Shown here piece by piece: positions 34,432-43,297 of a stretch of 64,000 nucleotides of DNA. The stretch is from RZZS01 sp964498755 (GTDB lineage: Bacteria; Pseudomonadota; Alphaproteobacteria; Micavibrionales; Micavibrionaceae). Made by a program: the position numbers and the translations under genes. The stretch lies in the NCBI GenBank assembly GCA_964498755.1, contig CAZCIB010000001.1, forward strand, positions 1 to 64,000, written 5' to 3'. Numbering within the stretch: the first letter of the stretch is position 1; every line of letters starts with the position of its first letter. The notes below the pieces were generated by a model. That model searched no databases, had not been told where the DNA came from, and saw only the letters and a program-made list of their open reading frames with translations.

Positions 34432-35277
34432 TCAAGCCGAAAGCGCGGAGAGCATCCGCCGCCGCTCGACGGCTTTCCCCGGTCCTATGGCGGCGATGAG
34501 CTGGCGTACTTCCTGCCGCGCCGTCACTTCCGACATGGTCAGGCCCGTATTGCCGACGCCCTTGATGTCCATCAGCGTCAGGCCTTTCAAAAACAACTCC
34601 TTGAAAATGACGCGTTCTCCGAAACCGTGCGTCAGGCGGAAATCGAACCGGTCCCCTGCGCGCTCCAGAATGGAGGAAATTTCGCGCTTGTTATTCGCGT
34701 CCGCCGAGATCAGGCGATTGCGCATGACGATCCAGTCAATATCCTTGCCCTCGTAAATCTTTTTCTGGTCGCTCTGCTCGCGCACCATCTTCGTATAAAC
34801 GGACGGGCCGAGAATGGCATGATTCTCGGGATCGATATCCGCGATCATGTCGAGATCTATAAAGCTGTCATTTACGGGCGTGACAAGCGTATCGGCCTGC
34901 CGGTGGGCGATCCGGCTCAGGTAACTGTCCGCGCCCGGCGTGTCGATGACAATGAAATCGTTGCGTTCGGAGAGCTCTTCGAGGGCCATCGCAAGGAAAG
35001 CCTTATCCTCTTCCTCCTGTCCGCCGGTGGTTTTCGCCTCGCTTCTGGTAACGGCCATATGCGCCGGGATCGGTATCATCTGTCCGCTTTCGCGCGCATA
35101 ATGGAATCGGTTGCGCATATAACGCGTCAGCGTGCCCTGCCGCGCGTCGAGATCAATGCTGCCCACGCTGTAGCCAAGTTTGAGAAGGGCGATTGCGGCG
35201 TGCATGGCGGCGGTCGATTTTCCCGAGCCGCCTTTCTCGTTGCCGAAAACGATTTTATATCCGGATATTTGAGTCAT
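34432..35277 (-). CDS. mipZ: Division-site positioning ATPase MipZ
   Basis: A ParA/MinD-type P-loop ATPase of 281 residues. The deviant Walker A is EKGGSGKST (residues 14-22), with the Asp of Walker A' in SIDLDARQGT and Walker B in FIVIDTPGAD. MipZ forms a gradient from the cell poles by binding ParB and blocks FtsZ assembly away from midcell. It is restricted to alphaproteobacteria that lack MinCDE, and so is a strong lineage marker. The divergent MAPEG gene starts 81 bases away. Confidence 0.93.
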   Translation of the reverse strand: MTQISGYKIVFGNEKGGSGKSTAAMHAAIALLKLGYSVGSIDLDARQGTLTRYMRNRFHYARESGQMIPIPAHMAVTRSEAKTTGGQEEEDKAFLAMALEELSERNDFIVIDTPGADSYLSRIAHRQADTLVTPVNDSFIDLDMIADIDPENHAILGPSVYTKMVREQSDQKKIYEGKDIDWIVMRNRLISADANNKREISSILERAGDRFDFRLTHGFGERVIFKELFLKGLTLMDIKGVGNTGLTMSEVTARQEVRQLIAAIGPGKAVERRRMLSALSA

Positions 35278-35358
35278 GATGCATGAAATTTATAGCAATT
35301 CGTGTCAGGGATTGCACATTTATTATGACGGTTTGAAAAAGATTTTCAGGGGATTGTC

Positions 35359-35748
35359 ATGATCGCAGGGTTTTACGCGGCGTTGTGCGCGCTGTTTTTT
35401 GTGGCGCTGACCATACGGATTATAAAGCTGCGCTATCGTTACAAGGTGGGGCTGAACGACGGGGATCAGCCGGAACTGAGACAGGCGATTCGCGCGCACG
35501 GGCATTTCGCGGAATTCGTGCCTTTGCAGCTGATTATGCTCTTCGCGATGGAACAGGCGGGGTGGCAGGTCTGGCTGCTTCACGGCTTTGGCGCGGCTTT
35601 GCTTGCGGCGCGCGTCTTCCACGCATGGGGCCTTTATAAAAGCCCGGTCGCGTCGTGGCAGCGCATGGCCGGGATGATCATTACGTTCGCGTGGCTGATT
35701 TTTGCTGCGGGCCTGCTGGTTTGGGCGTATGTTGGGCATGTAATCTAG
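35359..35748 (+). CDS. MAPEG family membrane protein
   Basis: A 129-residue four-helix membrane protein of the MAPEG family (membrane-associated proteins in eicosanoid and glutathione metabolism). The helices span roughly residues 3-24, 50-67, 70-92 and 105-127. The family signature region includes GDQPELRQAIRAHGHFAEF with the conserved Arg-Ala-His, and ARVFHAWGLY. Bacterial members may have glutathione transferase activity, but the substrate is unknown. A good AGGGGA site precedes the ATG. The aminopeptidase gene follows nine bases later, so they form an operon. Confidence 0.9.
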   Translation: MIAGFYAALCALFFVALTIRIIKLRYRYKVGLNDGDQPELRQAIRAHGHFAEFVPLQLIMLFAMEQAGWQVWLLHGFGAALLAARVFHAWGLYKSPVASWQRMAGMIITFAWLIFAAGLLVWAYVGHVI

Positions 35749-35757
35749 GAGAAAAAA

Positions 35758-37551
35758 ATGTCTGCTGGACGCATAGACGCATTGCGAGCCCGCTTGAAAA
35801 CGGACGGACTGAACGGCTTCCTCATACCCCGCGCCGACGAGTTTCAGGGCGAGGAGGTTCCGGCGTGTTCAGAGCGACTCGCATGGCTGACCGGGTTTAC
35901 CGGGTCTGCGGGGCTGGCGGTTGTTTTAAATGATAAAGCCGCGCTCTTTTCCGACAGCCGTTATACGATCCAGATGAAACAGCAGGTCGACGGCGACGTA
36001 TTCGAGTTTCAGGACGTTCAGGAAACCAGCCCGTCCAAATGGCTCGAAAGTCACGTGAAGGACGGAGACGTCATCGGCTACGACCCGAAGCTTCACACGA
36101 AAAAATCAATCGCGGCTTACCGCAGGGCTGTTGAAAAGGCCGGTGCGGAACTGCGCGCCGTCGATGAAAATCCGGTAGACGCGATCTGGACCGACAGGCC
36201 GCATCCGCCGATGGAAGGCGCGTATCCCTGGCCGGAGAAATACGCGGGCAAAAGCGCGGCTGAAAAGCGCGGCGGGATTGCGGAAACGCTAAAGAAGAAT
36301 AACTGTTCGTCCGTTGTTTTAACCGCGCCGGACTCCGTCGCATGGCTTTTGAACGTGCGCGGCAAGGACCTGAAACATACGCCGGTTGCTTTGTCCTATG
36401 CGATATTAAAGGACGACGGGCAGGCGATATGGTTTATCGAGCCGGAGCGCGTTCATCCGGATTTGTACGATATTCTGGGGCATGACGTGCGGATGATCGG
36501 CCCGCATGCGCTGGCGCATGAGCTGGAACTCGCCGCGCGGGATTCGAAATACCGGGGCAAGGCCGTGATGTTAGACCCGGCGCGAAGCCCGGTCTGGTTT
36601 TTCAATGCGCTCAAGAGCCATGGCGCCGACATAAAAGAACATGAAGATCCCTGCATCAAGCCCCGCGCTATTAAAAACGTGGCCGAACAGAACGCCATGC
36701 GCGACGCGCATAAACGTGACGGTCTCGCCCTGATCCGGTTTCTGTGCTGGCTCGATCATACAGTTGCGGCGGGGCAGGCGTTTACTGAAATCGACGCGGA
36801 AGATAAGCTCGAGGAATTTCGCGCAAAAGACCCTTACTTCAAAGGTCCGAGTTTCGACACGATCGCCGGGTTTAACGCCAACGGGGCGATCGTGCACTAC
36901 CGCGCCACGCCTGAAACGGCGCTGGAGATAAAAGCTCCCGGCCTGTTGCTGGTCGATAGCGGCGGGCAGTATGAAGACGGCACCACGGACGTGACGCGCA
37001 CGATTGCGATTGGCGAGCCGACGCAGGAAATGCGCGAATGTTATACGCTCGTTCTTAAAGGGCATTTCGCCGTTGCGAGCGCGAAATTTCCAAAGGGCGT
37101 TCCGGGCTCGGTTGTTGACGCCTTCGCTTGCAGACCGTTATGGGAGGCGGGGCTCGAATATGGGCACGGAACCGGGCATGGCGTGGGCTGTTTCCTCTCC
37201 GTTCATGAAGACGGGTGTAGCCTCTCGCCGCGCAGCGTGGAAGGGTTCAAGGCCGGAATGATCGTCTCGAACGAGCCGGGTTATTACAAAGAGGGGGCGT
37301 TCGGCGTTCGTATCGAAAACCTGCTGCTTGCCATTGATACAGGCCGTAAAAGCTCGGCAAATAGCGCCATGCTGGCTTTCGAGGATTTAACGCTTGCGCC
37401 TTATGACAGGCGATTGATCATTGGGGAAATGCTGGACCAGAAAGAAAAAGACCAGCTTAACGCCTATCATCGCAGGGTCTGGGATACTTACAGGGGAAAC
37501 CTGGATAAAGAGACCTCGGACTGGCTTCAGGCGGCAACCGCTCCGTTATAG
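35758..37551 (+). CDS. Xaa-Pro aminopeptidase (M24B)
   Basis: An aminopeptidase P of 597 residues that removes an N-terminal residue preceding proline. It has the long three-domain form: two creatinase-like N-terminal domains and a C-terminal pita-bread domain. Metal ligands are visible in LLVDSGGQYEDGTTDVTRT (two Asp), GHGTGHGVGCFLSVHE (His), SNEPGYY (Glu) and VRIENLL (Glu). Residues 1-60 contain FSDSRYTIQM, typical of the alphaproteobacterial and eukaryotic cytosolic type. A strong AGGAG precedes the start. The intergenic hairpin at 37552-37676 follows immediately. Confidence 0.95.
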   Translation: MSAGRIDALRARLKTDGLNGFLIPRADEFQGEEVPACSERLAWLTGFTGSAGLAVVLNDKAALFSDSRYTIQMKQQVDGDVFEFQDVQETSPSKWLESHVKDGDVIGYDPKLHTKKSIAAYRRAVEKAGAELRAVDENPVDAIWTDRPHPPMEGAYPWPEKYAGKSAAEKRGGIAETLKKNNCSSVVLTAPDSVAWLLNVRGKDLKHTPVALSYAILKDDGQAIWFIEPERVHPDLYDILGHDVRMIGPHALAHELELAARDSKYRGKAVMLDPARSPVWFFNALKSHGADIKEHEDPCIKPRAIKNVAEQNAMRDAHKRDGLALIRFLCWLDHTVAAGQAFTEIDAEDKLEEFRAKDPYFKGPSFDTIAGFNANGAIVHYRATPETALEIKAPGLLLVDSGGQYEDGTTDVTRTIAIGEPTQEMRECYTLVLKGHFAVASAKFPKGVPGSVVDAFACRPLWEAGLEYGHGTGHGVGCFLSVHEDGCSLSPRSVEGFKAGMIVSNEPGYYKEGAFGVRIENLLLAIDTGRKSSANSAMLAFEDLTLAPYDRRLIIGEMLDQKEKDQLNAYHRRVWDTYRGNLDKETSDWLQAATAPL

Positions 37552-37676
37552 AGCATTTTTCATTTGGCCGTACACTGCGTTATCTCTCGGTCTCGCCGTC
37601 CTCACGTACGCACCAGTACGCTCCGCGCGGCCCGCCTCGGCTGCCTTGTGTACAACCAAAGCAAAAACGCTCTTGA
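37552..37676. repeat. Long hairpin between convergent genes
   Basis: The arms gagcatttttcatttggccg and caaccaaagcaaaaacgctc meet around an inner cgtacgcaccagtacg palindrome. The element lies between the aminopeptidase stop and the convergent unknown gene, so it may end transcription in both directions. Confidence 0.7.
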
Positions 37677-37687
37677 ATTACAGACGT

Positions 37688-38827
37688 TTAAAATGTGATG
37701 TCGCGACCGGTTGCTTGCGCTTCAAGGCGGGCATCGCGCTCGAAATTCAGGCTTCCGAAAAGCAGGTCCTCAAAAGCGCTTTTAAAAATGGTCTCCTGCG
37801 ACCCGCTTGTTTCAAGTACGATAATGTAATCTCTGTCATAATAGTTTTTCGCGTACCAGGCTTTCATGTTTTTGTATTCCTGGCCTTTCAGAACATTGGA
37901 AGGTCCTATCCTGGCGGTGTATTTCAGGCCAACCATATCATTGATGGCAATATGCTCCCACTCACGGCGTCCGCTTTTGACATCATGGTTAGCGGCGACA
38001 AATTGGCGAAACCCTTTTTTAGAGACGTTCTGCCCCGTGAAATCATACAGATAGGCTCTGAACAGCAGGTGTTCGTTTTGAAATGGGTCATAAAACAATG
38101 CGCTGACGCGAAGCAGGTTTCCGCTACGCTCAAATTTGGGAGGCTCGCTCATATAAGGGGGCGCCGGCTGTGGCAACAAAATGGAAATGGTTTTTTCCTT
38201 GTTAAGTGGAATTTCGCTCCATGATTGCGTTACATCGCCCGGCTCGGTTTTATCCGATGACAGCAGATCAAGCGAATACATAAACCTCAGCGCGGTCGCG
38301 TTATCTATATGTTCGACGGGCGCAATCATGATTTGGTGTATAATGCTCCGTTCTTCAAAAAATATCCGCGCATGAACGGCAAGGCGTTGTCCGTCTTCAG
38401 GCGGTAAATATATCAAGAGCTCGCGGCCGTGGTAACTGCCTTGGCCAATATCCGCATCTGTAATTATTTTTCCGCCAAGGTTTTCGTAATGAAAAAGGAA
38501 CTGTTTGACATAGTTAAAAATAAACGCTCCCTGCTGACCGTATCGTTCTCCGGCTCCCCATGTTTGAAATACGCGCGTGTAAAACCGGATGTTATGGTTA
38601 CCTTCCACTGGCAAGGGAATTTCCAGAGCCATCTGCTCATATTCTATAACCCTTTCGTTGCTGATGCGCATCCTGTTAAAGACAGCATCCGGTTCGGCCG
38701 GAAACTCGATTTTGTAAAGGGATGTCCCAGACGTATATGTGGCCCAGTCCCAGTTTTGCTGAGCGCTGGCTGTTCCGGTCGTCAACAAAAGCAAGATGAA
38801 AAAAAGACTGATGAAACCCAAGCGCAT
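37688..38827 (-). CDS. Unknown secreted protein
   Basis: A 379-residue protein with a clear signal peptide: MRLGFISLFFILLLLTTGTASA, cut before QQ. The frame is open further upstream to 38905, but ATG 38827 gives the proper signal peptide. The mature part is beta-rich, with two similar halves. The pattern from YKIEFPAEPDA, through FYTRVF, to LLIYLPPEDGQRLAVHARIFF is loosely repeated after residue 220 (KTISILLPQPAP, LRVSALFYDPF). No known domain was recognised. It should act in the periplasm or outside. It stands alone downstream of rpsU and its terminator. Confidence 0.75.
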   Translation of the reverse strand: MRLGFISLFFILLLLTTGTASAQQNWDWATYTSGTSLYKIEFPAEPDAVFNRMRISNERVIEYEQMALEIPLPVEGNHNIRFYTRVFQTWGAGERYGQQGAFIFNYVKQFLFHYENLGGKIITDADIGQGSYHGRELLIYLPPEDGQRLAVHARIFFEERSIIHQIMIAPVEHIDNATALRFMYSLDLLSSDKTEPGDVTQSWSEIPLNKEKTISILLPQPAPPYMSEPPKFERSGNLLRVSALFYDPFQNEHLLFRAYLYDFTGQNVSKKGFRQFVAANHDVKSGRREWEHIAINDMVGLKYTARIGPSNVLKGQEYKNMKAWYAKNYYDRDYIIVLETSGSQETIFKSAFEDLLFGSLNFERDARLEAQATGRDITF

Positions 38828-38874
38828 AGTGACAAGTCCCCGCAATTCTAAACCAGAGAATAATAACAGTATAA

Positions 38875-38904
38875 CAAAAAGCCGCCGGGTAACACCCGGC
38901 GGCA
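38875..38904 (-). terminator. Strong intrinsic terminator of rpsU
   Basis: GCCGCCGGGT (38881-38890) pairs perfectly with ACCCGGCGGC (38894-38903) around a three-base loop. On the minus strand five U follow. It lies 29 bases after the rpsU stop codon. Confidence 0.92.
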
Positions 38905-38932
38905 TCTGAATTTCTTAAGAATTCAATGACTT

Positions 38933-39136
38933 TTAACCTTCGCGGTCGCGGCGCTTGCGGTCAAGTTTGCGCCAGCGGCGGACGCTCTCCGCTTTTTCGC
39001 GGGCCTTGCGCTCGGAAGGCTTTTCGTAGTTGCGGCGAAGCTTCATCTCGCGGAAGATTCCCTCGCGCTGCATCTTCTTTTTAAGGACCTTGAGCGCCTG
39101 ATCGACATTGTTATCGCGGACGGATACGCTAACCAA
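38933..39136 (-). CDS. rpsU: 30S ribosomal protein bS21
   Basis: A 67-residue, very basic ribosomal protein with VSVRDNNVDQALKVLKKK, the family N-terminus, and REMKLRRNYEKPSERKAREK. It binds the 30S platform near the anti-Shine-Dalgarno region. The start codon is TTG (39134-39136) behind AGAGGTGA, chosen because the family starts MVxVxVRDNN at exactly this place and no ATG is available. A rare start codon could help set its level. A strong terminator follows, so it is probably transcribed alone. Confidence 0.95.
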   Translation of the reverse strand: MVSVSVRDNNVDQALKVLKKKMQREGIFREMKLRRNYEKPSERKAREKAESVRRWRKLDRKRRDREG

Positions 39137-39212
39137 TTTCGTTCACCTCTTTCCAGATTTCTTCATTTTACTTGCGTAAAAAAAACAAAACGCACACTGT
39201 GCTTATCATCGC

Positions 39213-40793
39213 ATGGATGAAAAACACAAGCGAAAAATCATGTTAAGTATTAATTTTACAAAATCTGCGCCGTTTTGGCAAGGTGGCTTTCTGATTTTAA
39301 CGCTGATGACGCCTGTCAGCGCGCTGGCTCAGAAAACAGTTTTTACGCCGGACGCGGCTGCGACGCGGGCTGCGCAGGAAATACTGGATCAGGGCGGGAG
39401 CGCCGCCGACGCGGCGATTGCCGCGCAGCTTGCGCTCGGTCTGGTGAGGCCGGATATAACGGGGCTGGGCGGCGGCGGCTTCGCTTTGTATTACGACGCT
39501 GAAAAAGGGCGGCTCTATGAAATAGAGGCGCAGGCGGCGGCGCCGGAACAGGCGGGAAAATACCTTTTCATCAACAGGTATGGCGCGCCAGAAAACAGGG
39601 AAGCGGTTAGTATAGGCGGGCGCGCGGTTGGCGTTCCCGGCGTTCCGGCTCTGCTTGAAGAGTTGTATCAGCGCGGCGGAAAGCTCCAACGGGAAACGCT
39701 GTTCCAACCTGCGCTGTTACTGGGCGAAAATGGATATGACATTGATCCGGCTTTTGTAAGGCGCGTTGAGCGAAATCAGCAAGCCTTGCAAAAATATCCC
39801 CGGACCCGGCAGATGTTTCTTACGGCTTTTGGCAGGCCCCGTTCCGCCGGGGAAACCGTCGTTAATCAGGATCATGCCGAAACTTTGCGCCTGTTAAGGG
39901 AAGAGGGCGCAGACGGGTTTTACAGGGGCGTGGTGGCCCGCGAGATCGTCGAGTCCGTGCAGACGCGGGCCTTTGACAATCGCGGCTTACTGGCGATAGA
40001 AGATCTGGCCGAATATCAAGCGACAGGAAAGCCGCCTTTATGCGGTCCTTATAAAGGGCTTACGATCTGCACAACCTCGCCGCCGTCGAGTGGTCTGGGC
40101 GTTTTGCTTGCGCTTAAGGAGCTGGACGGTCTGACATTGCCGCGAAACAACGGCTCGCGCGTTCAAATCGCGGCGGCCATAATAGCCGCGCATGAATTGC
40201 GAAATGCCTATATCGCCGATCCTGAAATGATGCCGCTGCCTGCGGAAGATTTTTTGCGAGGCGAAACGCCTGAGGAATCATTCGCGGCCGATCTGTCTGA
40301 ATTCCGTTCCGGCGGCGCGGTGATAATGACGGCAGATGCGCAAGGCAATGCGGCGATTGTGGTGAGCGGCGCGGGCGGGCCTTTCGGCGCGTATTTGACG
40401 GCAGGCGGATTTGTGCTGAATGCGTTGCTGGCGGATTTCGCATTTACGCCGCAGAAGGGGGGCCGGACGGTTTTGAATGCGCCGGGCGGCGGGCTGAAGC
40501 CACGGTCTCCTTTTGCTCCTGTGATGGCGTTTGATGCGCAAAACCATTTGAGATATCTCATTGCCGCGCCGGGCGGAGATGCTGCGCTTGCGCTGACGGT
40601 TCAGGCGATAGTCGCGCTTGTCGACTGGAATATGAGCCCGGAGCAGATAAAAGCCATGCCCAAAATGGCGGTAGCGAATACGGTCATCGTTGATGAAGGG
40701 CTGGGGACCTTGCCACGCATGCTGGAAAAGGAAGGCATGAGCGTGAGGACGGGCGAGGTGGAGGCCAAAATTGCGATTCTGCGAGTTAACTGA
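39213..40793 (+). CDS. Gamma-glutamyltransferase-like protein, probably inactive
   Basis: A 526-residue protein of the GGT family, which normally cleaves itself and transfers gamma-glutamyl groups in the periplasm. The N-terminal part is clear: a signal-like FLILTLMTPVSALA, then GGSAADAAIAAQLALGLVRP, GLGGGGFALYYD, and AVGVPGVPALLEEL. The small-subunit region is present but altered. Where active enzymes have the Thr-Thr-(His/Ser) nucleophile, this protein has S366-G367-G368-A369, followed by VIMTADAQGNA. Self-processing and catalysis should thus be lost. The start is not certain; ATG 39240 is an alternative, and neither has a good ribosome binding site. Confidence 0.85.
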   Translation: MDEKHKRKIMLSINFTKSAPFWQGGFLILTLMTPVSALAQKTVFTPDAAATRAAQEILDQGGSAADAAIAAQLALGLVRPDITGLGGGGFALYYDAEKGRLYEIEAQAAAPEQAGKYLFINRYGAPENREAVSIGGRAVGVPGVPALLEELYQRGGKLQRETLFQPALLLGENGYDIDPAFVRRVERNQQALQKYPRTRQMFLTAFGRPRSAGETVVNQDHAETLRLLREEGADGFYRGVVAREIVESVQTRAFDNRGLLAIEDLAEYQATGKPPLCGPYKGLTICTTSPPSSGLGVLLALKELDGLTLPRNNGSRVQIAAAIIAAHELRNAYIADPEMMPLPAEDFLRGETPEESFAADLSEFRSGGAVIMTADAQGNAAIVVSGAGGPFGAYLTAGGFVLNALLADFAFTPQKGGRTVLNAPGGGLKPRSPFAPVMAFDAQNHLRYLIAAPGGDAALALTVQAIVALVDWNMSPEQIKAMPKMAVANTVIVDEGLGTLPRMLEKEGMSVRTGEVEAKIAILRVN

Positions 40794-40800
40794 GCGACTT

Positions 40801-41022
40801 TTATAGTCTTTTGTATATAGTCATTCAAAAAAATAATGGTCCATTTTCTGCGCCTGATTATCACCAGTAAATTTAAACTACAGAGATCGCAGAGGGCGCA
40901 GAGTTTTCTTCAAGAGCCTGTATTCTCTGCGTTCTCTGCGCGCTCTGTAGTTTAAAAAATGCGCTTCGCGCAGCGGCATAAAAGCCGGAGCGAGTGGCGC
41001 ATTTAATTATTCAAGTGACTTT
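40801..41022. repeat. MITE-like nested palindrome (family C), copy 1
   Basis: The end sequences ttatagtc...ttcaaaa and aattattcaagtgacttta form an imperfect terminal inverted repeat. Inside, aaactacagagatcgcagag faces ctctgcgcgctctgtagttt. It is homologous to 51076-51276 over the left end and inner arms. The right part (40969-41015) also recurs at 19876-19922. It fills the gap between the GGT-like gene and yejF. Confidence 0.75.
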
Positions 41023-42637
41023 AACTGTTAACTGTTAACTGAAAAGCCGCCGCCATCAGGCGTCTGGTATATTCTTCGCGCGGGTTGTCGAATATCTGCG
41101 CCGCAGGGCCGGACTCGACGATTTTGCCGTCTTTCATCACCAGCACGTCATGCGCCATGGCGCGCACTACGCGCAGGTCGTGCGAGATAAACAGATAGGC
41201 CATGCCGTGCCGGTCCTGCAATTCTCTTAACAAATCAACGATCTGCGCCTGAACGGAAACATCCAGCGCCGAGGTCGGCTCGTCGAGCACGATAAATTCG
41301 GGCTGCAGCACGAGGGCGCGGGCGATGGAAATCCTCTGCCTCTGCCCGCCGGAAAATTCGTGCGGATAGCGGTGGCGCGTTGTGGGGTCGAGCCGCACCT
41401 CGTTCATCGCCTGCACGACGCGTTCTTCCTTCTCGGTCTTTGAAAGATTTTTAAATTGAATATCAAGGCCTTCGCCGATAATTGCGGCGACGCTCATCCG
41501 CGGCGAGAGCGAACCGAACGGGTCCTGAAAGACGACCTGCATGCGTGCGCGCAAGGGCAGCATTTGCCTGCGTCCATAATGCGAAATATCTTCTCTCGCA
41601 AAACCTACCGCGCCCTTGCCGTCCAGAAGGCGGAGCAGGGCCAGTCCCAGCGTCGACTTGCCCGATCCGCTCTCGCCGACGACGCCGAGCGTTTTTCCGG
41701 GCCGGATCATCAGCGAGACGTCATCGACGGCCCTGACGAAGTCTTTCGGCTTGCCGAAGAAGGTTTTCTTTTTCGGGAAATACACTTTGACGTTTGCGCC
41801 GGTCACGATCGGGCTTTGATCCTCCTCCGAAGAAGAGGGGGGCTTTGATCCCGGCACGGCGCTCAAAAGCATCTTCGTGTATTCATGCTCCGGCTTTGCG
41901 AATAAATCTTTCGTGTTCTTTTGTTCGACGATTTTGCCGTCTTTCATCACGCAGACGCGGTCCGCCATTTTCTCGACGATTTTAAGATCATGCGTGATCA
42001 GCAGCAGCGCCATGCCGAGCCGGTCTTTCAAATCCTTGAGCAATTCGAGGATCTGCGCCTGTACCGTCACGTCCAGCGCGGTCGTCGGCTCGTCCGCAAT
42101 CAGGAGGTCCGGGTTGTTGGCCAGCGCCATCGCGATCATGACTCTTTGCCGCTGCCCGCCGGACAGCTCGTGCGGGTAGGCTCCAAGCCTGTCCTTCAAC
42201 TGCGGCAGGCCGACTAGGTCGAGAAGCTCGAGAATTCGCGCGCGGACCTGTTTTTTATCAAGGCCCTGATGCAGTTCCAGAACCTCGCCGATCTGTTTTT
42301 CGACCGTGTGCAACGGGTTGAGCGAGCTTAAGGGTTCCTGGAAAATCATCCCGATGCGTCGGCCGCGATAGCCGCGCACGGTTTTTTCCGCCGCGCCGAC
42401 GAATTCCTGTGCGTCGAAAACAATCGAGGATTCATCCGTATGGCGCGCGAGCGGGTAGGGGAGCAATTGCATCACCGAGAGCGCGGTCACGGACTTGCCC
42501 GATCCGCTCTCGCCGACGAGGGCCAGCGTCTCGCCCTTTTTAATATCGAACGAAACGCCGTCCACCGCCCGGAATATCCCGGACGGCGTTTTAAAATCCA
42601 CGGAGAGGTTTTGAACGGATAAAAGCGCGTCAGCCAT
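41021..42637 (-). CDS. yejF: ABC transporter, dual ATPase subunit (YejF-like)
   Basis: A fused double ATP-binding subunit of a peptide-type ABC importer (538 residues). Half 1 has Walker A GESGSGKSVTAL, signature LSGGQRQRV and Walker B LLIADEPTTALD. Half 2 has GESGSGKSTLGL, FSGGQRQRI and FIVLDEPTSALD. In E. coli, YejABEF imports microcin C and peptides, and yejF is in the same operon as yejB and yejE. Here probable partners lie 17-19 kb to the right on the same strand. A DppDF-like fused subunit is an alternative reading. Confidence 0.88.
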   Translation of the reverse strand: MADALLSVQNLSVDFKTPSGIFRAVDGVSFDIKKGETLALVGESGSGKSVTALSVMQLLPYPLARHTDESSIVFDAQEFVGAAEKTVRGYRGRRIGMIFQEPLSSLNPLHTVEKQIGEVLELHQGLDKKQVRARILELLDLVGLPQLKDRLGAYPHELSGGQRQRVMIAMALANNPDLLIADEPTTALDVTVQAQILELLKDLKDRLGMALLLITHDLKIVEKMADRVCVMKDGKIVEQKNTKDLFAKPEHEYTKMLLSAVPGSKPPSSSEEDQSPIVTGANVKVYFPKKKTFFGKPKDFVRAVDDVSLMIRPGKTLGVVGESGSGKSTLGLALLRLLDGKGAVGFAREDISHYGRRQMLPLRARMQVVFQDPFGSLSPRMSVAAIIGEGLDIQFKNLSKTEKEERVVQAMNEVRLDPTTRHRYPHEFSGGQRQRISIARALVLQPEFIVLDEPTSALDVSVQAQIVDLLRELQDRHGMAYLFISHDLRVVRAMAHDVLVMKDGKIVESGPAAQIFDNPREEYTRRLMAAAFQLTVNS

Positions 42638-42682
42638 AACGCCTCACGTTACAGAGACGGCGTTACGGCGTAAAGTGGAATG

Positions 42683-43003
42683 TTAGGGGGCAAGAACGCG
42701 TGTTCGGCTTTCCAAATATTTCTGAACACCATCGCGAGCGCGCTTTTCAGCTTCGCTTGGTTTTCTGTCGTCAGCTCCAGTAAGTTCTTTAACTTCTCTC
42801 AAAGCAGCCTTTCCTACTTCGCCTGCTTTTTCACCAACCAAGTTTTCCCCTCGCTGTAACGCATCTACGGCTTCCTGTGCTTTTTGGCAGCCCGGATCCT
42901 CAGAGCCTTCGCCACAGAGCAAATCTACGCCTCTCTGCATGTTGCCTGCGCACCCTGCAAGTGGAACGGCCGCTAAAGCTGTTAGAACGCCTCTTCTCTT
43001 CAT
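42683..43003 (-). CDS. Small unknown lipoprotein
   Basis: A 106-residue protein whose signal sequence MKRRGVLTALAAVPLAGCAG carries a lipobox (LAGC). The ATG at 43003 is chosen because the frame upstream lacks this feature and GAGGAATATTGAG gives a good ribosome binding site. After the lipidated Cys there are two more Cys (LLCGEGSEDPGCQ), then an Ala/Glu/Lys-rich helical part (AVDALQRGENLVGEKAGEV) and a charged C-terminus. It should sit in the outer or inner membrane facing the periplasm. No family is recognised. Confidence 0.75.
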   Translation of the reverse strand: MKRRGVLTALAAVPLAGCAGNMQRGVDLLCGEGSEDPGCQKAQEAVDALQRGENLVGEKAGEVGKAALREVKELTGADDRKPSEAEKRARDGVQKYLESRTRVLAP

Positions 43004-43082
43004 CTCAATATTCCTCATTCGCCGTGGAAGTTTGTAAATTTCCAATAGCCATATCATTTTTTCAGAAGAACGCAAGAAAAAG

Positions 43083-43285
43083 TTATGTGAAGAGGTGGGC
43101 GTTATCCCCGGCAAGCAAACGTCTGTGAGCGCTGGACGGGGATCCGGAAGGCATGTGTGGCGCTTAAAAGCGCCACGCTTTTTTTCGCCAGATCCCCGCC
43201 TGCACTTTCGCGTTCCAAAGAACGCTCTCGTTTGCGGGGATGACGGCGAGGTTATTTATACATCGAGCCCTCTCCCAAGGGAGAG
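43083..43285. repeat. Nested palindromes between argH and the lipoprotein gene
   Basis: Arms gttatccccggcaagcaaacg and cgctctcgtttgcggggatg (43092-43250) enclose further pairs (gggatccgg / cagatccccg and tggcgcttaaaagcgcca). A separate core ccctctcccaagggagaggg lies at 43268-43287, 11 bases below the premature argH stop. Confidence 0.75.
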
Positions 43286-43297
43286 GGGCTTTCGGGC

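Noticed and set aside
37552..37676. Possible tRNA or structured RNA in the hairpin after the aminopeptidase gene
   Set aside because: It lacks a T-arm, an acceptor with CCA position and any tRNA-like layout; it is a simple long hairpin between convergent genes.
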